In this document: one piece after another, positions 53,121 through 61,660 of the stretch
Position numbering within the stretch: position 1 is the stretch's first letter
Layout of the letters: each line of letters opens with the position of its first letter
Assembly: GCA_013112585.1 (NCBI GenBank)
Contig: JABFGH010000012.1
Span: forward strand, 1-64,000
Source of the DNA: Ignavibacteriota bacterium
Lineage (GTDB): Bacteria > Bacteroidota > Ignavibacteria > Ignavibacteriales > Melioribacteraceae
Direction: 5' to 3'
Length of the DNA stretch: 64,000 nt
Position numbers and translations under genes: made by a program
Notes under the pieces: generated by a model
Seen by the model: the letters and a program-made list of their open reading frames with translations, nothing else
Databases searched by the model: none
Told to the model about the DNA's origin: nothing

Positions 53121-53214
53121 AATATTATTGTTAAATGAACCTCAAACCTGATTCTATTAATGTACTAATAGTCTGAGTAATGAGAAAAAAACAGTTTAAA
53201 CAAAGGAGCTTAAA

Positions 53215-53721
53215 ATGAAAAAAATCACTGCTATTATCCTACTAAGCTGGATGGTAATTGCATGCAACAGCAAACCAATTCATTATCCTAATGTTGACAA
53301 CAATCAAATAATAACTCAATTAAACTGGGGAATGAATTATAGTTCTACCGCAAAGGTGTTTACTGACAATTTTAAATTAGATTTTTCACGTGAATTAGAA
53401 CAAGGCAAGAAAAACGAATCTGCTCGAGTCTATGAATTTAGCGGGGGCAAGTATAATAATATTAATACCGCTAAATGGGTTTCGGCATTTGAAAATGACA
53501 GTCTTCAGTTTATTACAATTATGTTAGCCGAATCTGAGAAAGCAAATGATTATTTTTTTAATGTTCTAACTGAAAAGTTTAATACTGATCATATTTCTTT
53601 GGATAATAGTGCCGGCGATGAGCAAAGATGGCATATTGAAAAAGCGGGTAAAAACATTGCCCTCGTAATGCTTAACAAAGATGGGGTTGTTTTAATTTCA
53701 AAACCATTTTTAGAAAATTAG
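53215..53721 (+). CDS. lipoprotein of unknown function
   Basis: The protein has 168 residues. The signal I-T-A-I-I-L-L-S-W-M-V-I-A-C carries a lipobox, Cys at 17. The mature part is a mixed alpha/beta sequence with N-W-G-M-N-Y-S-S-T-A-K-V-F near 38-50 and no family I recognise. AAAGGAG precedes the ATG closely (AAAGGAGCTTAAAATG), so expression is likely. Confidence 0.65.
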   Translation: MKKITAIILLSWMVIACNSKPIHYPNVDNNQIITQLNWGMNYSSTAKVFTDNFKLDFSRELEQGKKNESARVYEFSGGKYNNINTAKWVSAFENDSLQFITIMLAESEKANDYFFNVLTEKFNTDHISLDNSAGDEQRWHIEKAGKNIALVMLNKDGVVLISKPFLEN

Positions 53722-53779
53722 AATAACATTATTGGTTTGAGAACTTATCCCCGACTTAAATAAGACAAGGTGATTCCCA

Positions 53780-54231
53780 ATGAATAGGAAGTATTTAATT
53801 TTAAGAAAACATTTAGGATTATTTTTATCTCTCGCACTGCTATATTCAATGCTTAACTTGTCTTGCTATACAAAAGTCGCGCTTTTAAAAATGCACCAAA
53901 GTACGAACTTTTTAATACTTGGCGTAGATCTACTGGCTGGGAGAGTAAACACGATGGAGTTAGTAGTTTATATACTATTGATCATTCAATTATATTTTTC
54001 GAGGATTTTTCTTATAAATATTTTTGTCAGAGTTTCTCCTGGGATGGGCAATTTGAGTTGGTAAAAGATACAATATTGATAAAAAGGTCAGATAAACTAT
54101 TTAGCAAATACCGCTACAGATTTGAAGGAGAAAAGTTACAGTTTTTCAAACTTGACAGTAACTTAATTCCCAACTGCGATATGGGAAGAGAGAAGGATTT
54201 TATTGAGGGGGTTTGGTACATAAAGAAATAG
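53780..54231 (+). pseudogene. frameshifted small lipoprotein gene
   Basis: Frame one starts at 53780 and codes a lipoprotein signal (S-M-L-N-L-S-C, Cys at 29) followed by Y-T-K. The next frame, open from 53863 to 54231, codes a plausible mature domain (N-T-W-R-R-S-T-G-W-E-S-K, D-G-Q-F-E-L-V-K-D-T, E-G-V-W-Y-I-K-K) similar in style to nearby lipoproteins. A one-base shift near 53866-53900 (around CAAAAG and TTTTAAAAA) would join them into about 150 residues. Mutation, programmed slip and sequencing error cannot be told apart here. Confidence 0.6.
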
Positions 54232-54419
54232 AACAAAAATTTACAGCTCAAATGATTCTCTTAATAGGGAAGGGCATCTTTAAACTAAGGTAAAAAGGGA
54301 AAGGTGAAATGGAAGATGAAAAACGATAATCGAAGAATTGGTAAGTTTTCCACTTGACATGATTCAAATACTTTTTTATCATTGGTGTGTCTATAAGGCA
54401 CACAATTAAATGGTTGGAA

Positions 54420-54698
54420 ATGAAATACTTTGATTGGGATGAAAGCAAAAATAATCTACTTAAAAAAACAAGAAGCCTATCATTTGAAGAAGTGATTTTA
54501 GCAATATCTAATGAGAAATTGCTTGAAGTTGTCGAACATACTAATAAGGAAAAATATCCAAATCAAAAAATGTTTATTGTAGAAATCAGAGAATATGCTT
54601 GCATCGTTCCTTTCGTTGAAGATGAAGAAAAGTATTTCTTAAAAACAATTTATCCAAGCAGAGAAGCAACAAAAAAGTATTTAAACAAAGAGGATTAA
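54420..54698 (+). CDS. BrnT-like toxin component
   Basis: The protein has 92 residues. It opens M-K-Y-F-D-W-D-E-S-K-N-N-L-L-K-K-T-R-S-L-S-F-E-E, which is the W-D-x-x-K-x-x-x-N-x-x-K...F-E-E pattern of BrnT/DUF497-like ribonuclease toxins, and ends with K-T-I-Y-P-S-R-E-A-T. The ATG at 54420 is used rather than an in-frame codon at 54387 because it gives the family N-terminus. The antitoxin gene follows 1 bp after the stop. Confidence 0.78.
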   Translation: MKYFDWDESKNNLLKKTRSLSFEEVILAISNEKLLEVVEHTNKEKYPNQKMFIVEIREYACIVPFVEDEEKYFLKTIYPSREATKKYLNKED

Positions 54699-54699
54699 A

Positions 54700-54963
54700 A
54701 TGAAGTATCTAGATAAAGATGAAAAGGAACTAGTTAATTCGTTTGAAAAAGGCGAATGGAAACCGGTTAAAAAGAAAAGCCAAAAAGCTTATGTAGAAGC
54801 GGCAAAAGAAAGCATGGCGAAAAGTAAGCGTATCAATATTCGCCTAACTTCAAAGGATTATCATGATATTCAAGTTAAAGCAATTGAAGAGGGTATTCCG
54901 TATCAAACTTTGATCTCAAGCATAATTCACAAATACAATAAGGGTGAATTAAAGTCCACATAA
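54700..54963 (+). CDS. CopG/BrnA-like antitoxin
   Basis: The protein has 87 residues. An N-terminal acidic/basic toxin-binding tail is followed by R-I-N-I-R-L-T-S-K-D-Y-H-D-I-Q-V-K-A-I-E-E-G-I-P-Y-Q-T-L-I, the ribbon-helix-helix motif of CopG-family antitoxins. It would repress its own promoter and neutralise the upstream toxin. Toxin first, antitoxin second matches BrnTA order. Confidence 0.82.
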   Translation: MKYLDKDEKELVNSFEKGEWKPVKKKSQKAYVEAAKESMAKSKRINIRLTSKDYHDIQVKAIEEGIPYQTLISSIIHKYNKGELKST

Positions 54964-54977
54964 TTCATTAACAAAAA

Positions 54978-55745
54978 TTATTTCAAAAACTCAATCACCT
55001 TAGCATGAACGCCCGGCGCAGCGGCAATAATGCTCTCATCTTCCAATGGGCTTCCGCCGGAATAGTTTGTAATCTTTCCGCCTGCACCTTCAATTATTGG
55101 TATCAACGCAAGCTTATCCCACTCCGACATTATCGGGTCGATCATAATATCGGCGTAACCTGTTGCAACTAAGTAGTAGCCGTAGGCATCGCCCCAATTT
55201 CTGTAGAGAAAACACTTTTTAACAAGTGCATCAAATTTTTGCTGATCATGATATTTGCCCACTTTAAAATGGTCTGTGGTCAATAACACAGCATCTTCTA
55301 AATTTTTGCATTGCCTCACTTTTGCCGGTATTCCGTTTAGCTCAGCGGTGTTTCCATCACCAATTAAAAATTCATTTAATATCGGCTGATTGATTACACC
55401 CAATACAGGATTGCCGTTTTTGAGCAAGGCAATCAGCGTACCGAAGCTTTGAGCCCCGCAGATGAAGCTTTTTGTACCGTCAATCGGGTCAAGTACCCAC
55501 TTATATTCAGCAGCCGGGTTATCCTCTCCAAACTCTTCACCTAAAATTCCATGATCGGGGAATTCCTTCTTTATCATCTCCCGCATAATTTCTTCTGCGC
55601 GTTTATCGGCAATAGTAACGGGGCTTTTATCATTCTTGCGTTCAAAATTTACATTTGTCCGAAAATATTTTTTTATTACTGCCGCACTTTTTAATGCAAG
55701 CAGCTTTGAAAATTCTTTATACTCTTTTAATTCTTGTTTATCCAT
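54978..55745 (-). CDS. inositol monophosphatase family (histidinol-phosphatase-like)
   Basis: About 255 residues. Metal-binding motifs are G-E-E-F-G-E-D (Glu pair), W-V-L-D-P-I-D-G-T-K-S-F (near 85-96) and the late S-E-W-D-K-L-A. The sequence style, with F-I-C-G-A-Q-S-F-G-T-L-I-A-L, resembles histidinol-phosphatases of the HisN type, but inositol- or PAP-phosphatase is also possible. The ATG at 55745 lies just past the cyclase stop, so an upstream in-frame start at 55805 inside that gene is rejected. It is the second gene of an operon with the cyclase. Confidence 0.88.
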   Translation of the reverse strand: MDKQELKEYKEFSKLLALKSAAVIKKYFRTNVNFERKNDKSPVTIADKRAEEIMREMIKKEFPDHGILGEEFGEDNPAAEYKWVLDPIDGTKSFICGAQSFGTLIALLKNGNPVLGVINQPILNEFLIGDGNTAELNGIPAKVRQCKNLEDAVLLTTDHFKVGKYHDQQKFDALVKKCFLYRNWGDAYGYYLVATGYADIMIDPIMSEWDKLALIPIIEGAGGKITNYSGGSPLEDESIIAAAPGVHAKVIEFLK

Positions 55746-55746
55746 A

Positions 55747-57039
55747 TCAAGCCAGTTTAAAAATGTTAATTGGTTTTTCTCTTCCCTTAACCTCAACTTC
55801 CCCAAGGGGTGTGTTTTGAAATCCGGTAATATTTAATTCGTTCAGCACCTCTTCCGAGATCAAGACTTGTGAATTATAAGTTTTATTTAATTGTTCAATT
55901 CGCGATGCCAATATAACAGTATTCCCCGAAATAGAATATTGTTTTCGAGCGGCGGTTCCTACATTTCCGGCAACAACATCACCGGCGTGTATTCCAATCC
56001 CAATTTTTGTTTCTTCAACCTCACGGGATTTATTTTTCTGTTCTAATACTTCAATTATTTCCAACGAAGCATTGACGGCGTTATCGGAATTATTTCCAAT
56101 TGAAACCGGGGCGCCGAACGTTGCCATAAATCCATCCCCCAAAATTTGATTTACAATACCATGATGCTTAATAATTGATTCAATCATAAATCCGAAAATT
56201 GAATTTTGATAAGCAACAATGTCTTCAGGTTTTTTATTTTCAGAAAAAGGAGTGAAACCGCGAATGTCTAAAAACATTATGGCAACATGTTTCTGTTTAC
56301 TTTTAAGTTCGCTTTCTTCACCAAGCAATTCATCTGCAATTTGCTGCGATACTTGCTGACTGAATAAATTTGCAATTCTGTTTCTTTCAATAATTGTTTT
56401 ATGTGTGCTGTAAATTCTTTTTCTTAATTGCTGAGCAACAACTCCCGCCATTACGCCGCTAAGTAAAATTGCAATTGCCTTACCTATATATATAAACGGT
56501 TCGTGTAAAATAGTTAAGGCAGAGTTTGCCGGTGCAGAGCTCAAGGCATAAAATACAGATAAGCCATATCCTATTGCGGCTGCTAATGCCGCTGTTATCG
56601 AAATTTTTATATCCAAGCTAAGTGTAGTCAGAATCATTATAACAAAGTAGAACAGAACAACGGGTGTTGATAAAACAAAAAGATTGTTGTAGTAAAAAAT
56701 TAGAATAGCAAGTATTACCGTTGGAACACTGATTTCGCTAATTACATTTAGGTAGCGAATGCTGTTTTTTACCTTACCTCCCTTCTCAATTGTCCGCTTT
56801 AAGTAAGCTCGAATATTAAATTCGCGAGCAATAAAAATTATAAGTACAAACTGCATCCAGTAAAATGGTGTTAGTGATTTAAAATGGCTGACAAAAAACG
56901 AATTAAATAGTAACAGCAAAATTGAAAATCCTAAAAACAAAACAATACCCACAATACCGAGCAGTGTAGCTTTTAATTTTTCGTTAATTAATATTTCTTT
57001 GGATAAAGCTTCTTCCAGAAATTTTTCGCTATCATGCAT
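55747..57039 (-). CDS. membrane-bound class III adenylate/guanylate cyclase
   Basis: The protein has 430 residues with six predicted membrane helices (about 24-50, 60-72, 106-121, 123-145, 148-167, 184-203) and a short coiled coil. The cyclase domain (about 248-430) has the metal Asp in M-F-L-D258-I-R-G-F and L-G-D302-G-F-M-A-T-F-G. Transition-state residues are partly visible (N-A-V-N-A-S and I-G-I-H-A-G-D-V-V-A-G-N-V-G). It is likely an active nucleotide cyclase with a membrane sensor; nucleotide preference is unknown. Confidence 0.9.
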   Translation of the reverse strand: MHDSEKFLEEALSKEILINEKLKATLLGIVGIVLFLGFSILLLLFNSFFVSHFKSLTPFYWMQFVLIIFIAREFNIRAYLKRTIEKGGKVKNSIRYLNVISEISVPTVILAILIFYYNNLFVLSTPVVLFYFVIMILTTLSLDIKISITAALAAAIGYGLSVFYALSSAPANSALTILHEPFIYIGKAIAILLSGVMAGVVAQQLRKRIYSTHKTIIERNRIANLFSQQVSQQIADELLGEESELKSKQKHVAIMFLDIRGFTPFSENKKPEDIVAYQNSIFGFMIESIIKHHGIVNQILGDGFMATFGAPVSIGNNSDNAVNASLEIIEVLEQKNKSREVEETKIGIGIHAGDVVAGNVGTAARKQYSISGNTVILASRIEQLNKTYNSQVLISEEVLNELNITGFQNTPLGEVEVKGREKPINIFKLA

Positions 57040-57119
57040 AAATTAATCTACTTGATTTTTTAGATGCTTCCAAAATATTTTAATTATGTCTAAATGCCAA
57101 TAAAAGATTATAAGGGTTG

Positions 57120-57175
57120 CAAAGTTATAAAGTTTAAAAGTTGAAAGGTTGAAAGGTTGAAAAGTCAAATTGACA
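57120..57175. repeat. GAAAGGTT microsatellite-like tract
   Basis: AAGTTGAAAGGTTGAAAGGTTGAAAAG-type reiterations of an 8-9 bp unit occur between the cyclase and Sua5 genes. The tract is AT- and purine-rich and shows no gene. Confidence 0.6.
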
Positions 57176-57292
57176 AATGGTTCGATTGTTCAGAGATTTT
57201 CTAGTTTAAACTCCAATGCTGCTAAACTTCTCCCCTTCTAAACTACTATACTTCTCCTCTTCAATCCTTTCAACGTTTCCAGGTAAAAGTCG

Positions 57293-57300
57293 TATATTTG
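57293..57300 (+). promoter_or_regulatory. TATATTTG -7 element for the Sua5 gene
   Basis: TATATTTG matches TAnnTTTG and lies 23 bp before the ATG. The -33 region around 57268-57280 is only a weak match (TTTC). Confidence 0.45.
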
Positions 57301-57322
57301 CAAATCGAAAAAATAGTTACGA

Positions 57323-58291
57323 ATGAAAAAATTAAACGCAAATAAAGTTGATATAGAAAAAGCCGCCCAAATTATTAAAGCCGGCGGACTTGTTGCATTT
57401 CCCACCGAAACTGTTTACGGTTTGGGTGCGGATGGATTAAATCCAATTGCAGCAGCAAAAATATTTGAAGCGAAAAATCGACCTTCCTTTAATCCTTTGA
57501 TCCTTCACATATCTAAAATTGAGCAGCTTAAAGAAATTGGCGAGTGTAAAAATCCGGCAATAAATAAATTGGTTGATAAATTTTTCCCCGGACCGCTTAC
57601 TTTGGTAATACCTAAAAAGGAAAATGTGCCCGATATTATTACCGCCGGAAATGAAACCGTGGCGATACGGATGCCCGATCATCCCGTTGCACTTGAACTT
57701 ATTGAATCTGCCGGAACACCAATTGCGGCACCGAGCGCTAATGTGTTCGGACAGTTGAGTCCCACTGATGCACAGCATGTTGTTAACCAATTGGGCAATA
57801 AAATTGATGCGGTTATTGACGGCGGAAAATGCAAGGTTGGTGTTGAATCTACAATACTTGAAATTACTGATAACGAAATATTTTTACTGAGACACGGCGG
57901 TTTGTCTGTTGAGGAAATTGAAGATACCGTTGGAAAGATTAAAATAAAAGAGCATGATAAAAACAAACCAAATTCGCCGGGACAATTACTTCAGCACTAT
58001 TCGCCAAATATTCCATTGCGCATATTGACCGATAAAATTTTAGAGCAAAACAAAAATAAAAAAGTCGGCGCCCTTCTTTTCAAAAATAATAGTTATGATT
58101 TTGAATTTGAATCGGTAAAGCTCCTTTCCCCTAATGGTGATTTCAGGGAAGCTGCGGCGAACTTTTTTGGGATGCTGCATCAACTTGAAAATGATAATAT
58201 TGATATGATAGCGGCAGAACCGGTTGAAGAAATTGGATTAGGCAGAGCAATTATGGATAGACTTAGGAAAGCTGAGTACAAGTACAAATAA
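57323..58291 (+). CDS. sua5: L-threonylcarbamoyladenylate synthase, Sua5 type
   Basis: It makes threonylcarbamoyl-AMP from threonine, bicarbonate and ATP for t6A37 tRNA modification. The 322-residue length indicates the long Sua5 form: YrdC domain (1-200) with P-T-E-T-V-Y-G-L-G (27-35), K-N-R-P-S-F-N-P-L (51-59) and S-A-N-V-F-G, then a C-terminal Sua5 domain. The linker includes K-P-N-S-P-G-Q-L-L-Q-H-Y-S-P, the conserved hinge. It is followed by a MITE-like element. Confidence 0.94.
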   Translation: MKKLNANKVDIEKAAQIIKAGGLVAFPTETVYGLGADGLNPIAAAKIFEAKNRPSFNPLILHISKIEQLKEIGECKNPAINKLVDKFFPGPLTLVIPKKENVPDIITAGNETVAIRMPDHPVALELIESAGTPIAAPSANVFGQLSPTDAQHVVNQLGNKIDAVIDGGKCKVGVESTILEITDNEIFLLRHGGLSVEEIEDTVGKIKIKEHDKNKPNSPGQLLQHYSPNIPLRILTDKILEQNKNKKVGALLFKNNSYDFEFESVKLLSPNGDFREAAANFFGMLHQLENDNIDMIAAEPVEEIGLGRAIMDRLRKAEYKYK

Positions 58292-58309
58292 TTATTTAGT
58301 ATGCTTAAT

Positions 58310-58509
58310 CCCGAATTAGGCAAAAGAGAAAATTGCACGGTGCTTTAGCTCCGTGAATCCTGCTCGTCCGGCAGGCGGGATTGAGTAAACAAGTACATTG
58401 GGTTTTAACCCAAAAGGTTTTGGGCCTGCCGGACGGGCAGGAATGACGGTGCAATTAAAATGACAATTTTTAATTAGGTTTTACAAATTACTTTTAATGC
58501 ATAATTCGG
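58310..58509. mobile_element. MITE-like element, copy 2
   Basis: The element is 200 bp. The left end CCCGAATTAGGCA and right end TGCATAATTCGG are inverted; flanks read CTTAAT and CTTAAA, an imperfect duplication. The interior is about 90 percent the same as copy 1 (25368) with one 20-bp CCTGC-rich insertion and a deletion of about 45 bp. The right end touches the stop codon of the downstream convergent gene. Confidence 0.75.
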
Positions 58510-58510
58510 C

Positions 58511-59260
58511 TTAAAAAACCTCCAGCAATTTTAAAGACATTATAAGTATTGCAGCGATTAAAACTCCCTTAATTAATTTTTCACCTTTTTTAACTGCTAT
58601 TTTTGCCGACCACCATCCGCCAAAAGCATTACCCGCAGCAAGTGCCAATCCAAGCTGCCAATTAACATTATCGGTGACAATAAAAATCACAAGTGCGGGA
58701 AAAGTATAAATAAGTACAATGAAAACTTTGTGCATATTTACTAGAACCAAATTTATCCGCATCAAATACTGCAATGCCGCCATCAGCAGAAAGCCAACTC
58801 CCACTTGAATGAATCCGCCGTAAAACCCAATACCGAACATTGCCAAATAAACTACCCATGATGTTTTCTGCGCGGCATCATTTTCTGTATTGTTTTTCTT
58901 CTTTGGAACAATCATGCTGATAATTATTCCTATCATTACAATTGCTAATATTTTTTCAAACAGCTCCCCGCTTACCCGAACTGCAAATAAGGCACCAATA
59001 ATTGCACCCGGCAGAGCAAATAATGCCATCTTAAAACTTATTTTAAATTCAGAGTACTGTTCATTTTTAAAACTTTTAATTGCAGCAATATTTTGAATAA
59101 AAATAGCAATACGGTTTGTTCCGTTTGCAACAGTGGCATCGAGCCCAAGAAAAATTAAAATGGGAAGTGTAATAGTGGAGCCGCCGCCTGCCATCACGTT
59201 TATAAATCCGGCAACTATACCGGCAGCAAATAAAATTATAATTGAAGTTATATCAGGCAA
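58511..59260 (-). CDS. TauE/SafE family permease
   Basis: The protein has 249 residues with about eight membrane helices. The two half-repeats show A-G-F-I-N-V-M-A-G-G-G-S-T (17-29) and G-F-Y-G-G-F-I-Q-V-G-V-G (148-159), a good match to the family. It is unrelated in detail to the other permease in the window (51908-52675). It is a single gene whose stop codon abuts a MITE-like element. Substrate unknown. Confidence 0.88.
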   Translation of the reverse strand: MPDITSIIILFAAGIVAGFINVMAGGGSTITLPILIFLGLDATVANGTNRIAIFIQNIAAIKSFKNEQYSEFKISFKMALFALPGAIIGALFAVRVSGELFEKILAIVMIGIIISMIVPKKKNNTENDAAQKTSWVVYLAMFGIGFYGGFIQVGVGFLLMAALQYLMRINLVLVNMHKVFIVLIYTFPALVIFIVTDNVNWQLGLALAAGNAFGGWWSAKIAVKKGEKLIKGVLIAAILIMSLKLLEVF

Positions 59261-59433
59261 AAGAATTCCAAATAAAATTTTTGTAATATCAAAATAATAA
59301 AAGCGGGTTATAATTAAATCATCTTTTATAACTTAAAAGTCGAATTGCAAAAGAAATTTTTTAATATTACTTTCGATAAGAAATTGGAGAAAAAATATTT
59401 TTAAAATATTATACTTTAATAAAGGGAGAGAAA

Positions 59434-59883
59434 ATGAATAAAATAAATATAAAATTTGTAATGGCATTATTAGCCGCTTCATTATTGCTGCTTACAATCG
59501 GCTGCAACAAAGATGATAATCCCGTTGGCGGTACCGAGTCTAAACTTACAGGTTCTTGGAAACTGACAGAAGCCACAATTAATCCCGGTACAGATTCTGC
59601 ACGAGTGTTTAACCAAACATTGCTGCAGCTTGCGGGAGTATCAATGCTGCTGGATGTTAAGGAGAACGGCACTTATACATTTACAACGTCTGACTCAAGC
59701 GGGCAATCAACAGAAACAGGAACATGGTCGGTTTCGGGGAGTAACATTACTATAACTCCCGATGGAGATACGGGTGAGACACTTCCGTTTAATTTAGATG
59801 GAAATACTTTAACATTAACTGTGGCTGCGTTAGAATTCGGTACAGATATTTTTCCCGCAATACTTAAGTTTACAAAACAATAG
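59434..59883 (+). CDS. lipocalin-like lipoprotein
   Basis: The protein has 149 residues. The lipobox L-L-T-I-G-C has Cys at 24. The mature domain opens L-T-G-S-W-K-L-T-E-A-T-I (lipocalin G-x-W motif) and consists of beta strands with G-T-Y-T-F-T-T-S-D and G-T-W-S-V-S-G-S-N-I-T-I-T-P-D-G. The pattern fits small lipocalin-family lipoproteins of Bacteroidota. Ligand unknown. GGGAGA lies just before the ATG. Confidence 0.75.
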   Translation: MNKINIKFVMALLAASLLLLTIGCNKDDNPVGGTESKLTGSWKLTEATINPGTDSARVFNQTLLQLAGVSMLLDVKENGTYTFTTSDSSGQSTETGTWSVSGSNITITPDGDTGETLPFNLDGNTLTLTVAALEFGTDIFPAILKFTKQ

Positions 59884-59887
59884 ATTG

Positions 59888-60733
59888 TTAATAATCGACA
59901 ATTATTTTTTCGGGTCTTAACAATTTTACAGCATTTGATAAAAAGCCTGGCAGTACCGTTTTTCTTGTAAGCGGAATGCTGTCCGGCTTTTCTAATAAAT
60001 TAAGCATTTCAAAATATTTTTCCTCGCCGTACTTACTTACAACCTGTTCTTTTCTTTCGGGCTTACGAAAATGATAATACATACTCGCCGGATCAGCCTC
60101 GGGATGAAATTGTGTACCAACAATCTCATCCGAAATTCTAATTCCCATTAGTGCTCTCTCAAATTCAACATGCGGGCGTTCTTTTTCAAGACATATAATT
60201 TTTGCACCAAGTTCATTCAATACTTTTTCGTTTGGCTGAACTACCTGCCAATCTCTAAAATCTGCTGCAAAAAATGGATCGGGCAAACCTTTTAAGATAG
60301 GATCGTTTTCACCTTGCTCTGTTTTATGAACAGGCATAACCCCAAACGACTTTGAATTACGGGGGATTACCTCGCCGAACTTAAAATACCTTGCCATTAT
60401 TTGGAATGAATGACAAATAAAAAAAAGATGCTTTTTTGAATTACTGCTATTTTTATTATTTGCCCAAATTTTATCCATCAAGTTAAAGTAATCCTTTTCC
60501 CAAACTTTACCCTCTCCTTCAAATGGGCTTCCCGGTCCGCCGGATGAAATGTAAATATCATACGAATCATCGGGCACTTCATTTTTATATCGTGAATCAT
60601 AAATTTTATAATCAATTGGTATTTCGGGAAAATTGCAATCAGTTTCGTTTAAAATATCCTGAATACAGCGCATACCCTGATTAGCTTCGTTATCATATAA
60701 GTCTATTACAGCAACTTTTAGTGAATTATTCAA
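59888..60733 (-). CDS. class I glutamine amidotransferase-like protein
   Basis: The protein has 281 residues. Nucleophile: C107 in F-F-I-C-H-S-F, where the usual GxCxGxQ is altered to ICHSFQ. Oxyanion strand: S-S-G-G-P-G-S-P (63-70), and the catalytic His pair is in G-T-Q-F-H-P-E-A. It has no synthetase domain and no adjacent partner, so it may be a stand-alone amidase/peptidase of the GATase1 group, similar to GMP synthase-type domains. Specific reaction unknown. Confidence 0.85.
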   Translation of the reverse strand: MNNSLKVAVIDLYDNEANQGMRCIQDILNETDCNFPEIPIDYKIYDSRYKNEVPDDSYDIYISSGGPGSPFEGEGKVWEKDYFNLMDKIWANNKNSSNSKKHLFFICHSFQIMARYFKFGEVIPRNSKSFGVMPVHKTEQGENDPILKGLPDPFFAADFRDWQVVQPNEKVLNELGAKIICLEKERPHVEFERALMGIRISDEIVGTQFHPEADPASMYYHFRKPERKEQVVSKYGEEKYFEMLNLLEKPDSIPLTRKTVLPGFLSNAVKLLRPEKIIVDY

Positions 60734-60937
60734 ATCTATTCCTTTAATACAAATTCAAAACAATTATTTTTAAGTATGAAAATATACTAAATATCCGAAT
60801 TTGAGTCTATGTAAATAGAGACACAATTAGTATAAATTATAAAACTTAATTATCACAAAAATATAATTATTATTTTTGAACTATAGACATACATGGTATA
60901 TTCAAATATTACTACAAATAATTCTTAGGTGAGCTAA

Positions 60938-61537
60938 TTGAACAATATTAAATATTTTATTAAAACAACTTTCATTGGAGGTGCATTAGTTGTTCTTCCG
61001 CTTGTAATTTTGATTTCGGTATTTAGCTGGCTTTATGAGTTTATATCTGATAAAGTTAAACCCCTTACATTTCTATTATCAGAAACTGTGCAGCGGCAGG
61101 AAATTTTGGCATCTGCAATTGCTTTAATAATTATCCTATTTACATTTTTTATTGTAGGCTTAATTGTTAAAACCCGGTTCGGTCAATTTTCGTTTGAGTA
61201 TTTAGAAAATAAATTCCTATTCAGAATACCACTTTACAAAATAATAAAAGATACCACGCTTCAGCTTTTAGGAAGCAATAAAAATTTATTTAAAGGTGTT
61301 GCCTTAGTTAATATTTTCGGCAGCGAAACGAGAATGACTGCCTTTATTACAGAAGAACATGACAACGGCTCATATACAGTCTTTGTTCCTTCGGGTCCGG
61401 CGCCAACTGCAGGGTTTATTTATCACGTGGCAAAAGAAAATGTGGAGAAAATTAATTACCCAACAGATAAAGCAATGAAAACAATTTTTAGCCTTGGGTC
61501 AGGTTCAAAGGAATTATTTCAAAATGCTGAAAAATAA
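60938..61537 (+). CDS. DUF502 membrane protein
   Basis: The protein has 199 residues with two membrane helices (about 9-30 and 53-78). G-G-A-L-V-V-L-P-L-V-I-L and F-V-P-S-G-P-A-P-T-A-G-F-I (146-158) are the family signatures. Start: TTG at 60938 following AGGTGAG. The function is not established; the family is common in Bacteroidota and Proteobacteria. Confidence 0.87.
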   Translation: MNNIKYFIKTTFIGGALVVLPLVILISVFSWLYEFISDKVKPLTFLLSETVQRQEILASAIALIIILFTFFIVGLIVKTRFGQFSFEYLENKFLFRIPLYKIIKDTTLQLLGSNKNLFKGVALVNIFGSETRMTAFITEEHDNGSYTVFVPSGPAPTAGFIYHVAKENVEKINYPTDKAMKTIFSLGSGSKELFQNAEK

Positions 61538-61660
61538 AAACATAAATTGAACGAATTATTTCTGTAACATTCTCGGACAAAGACTCCGTGATGCACCCGA
61601 AATCGAACCATTGATAGTTTATAAATTTTATTCTAATTTTAAAATAAAATTTGGGTCTAT

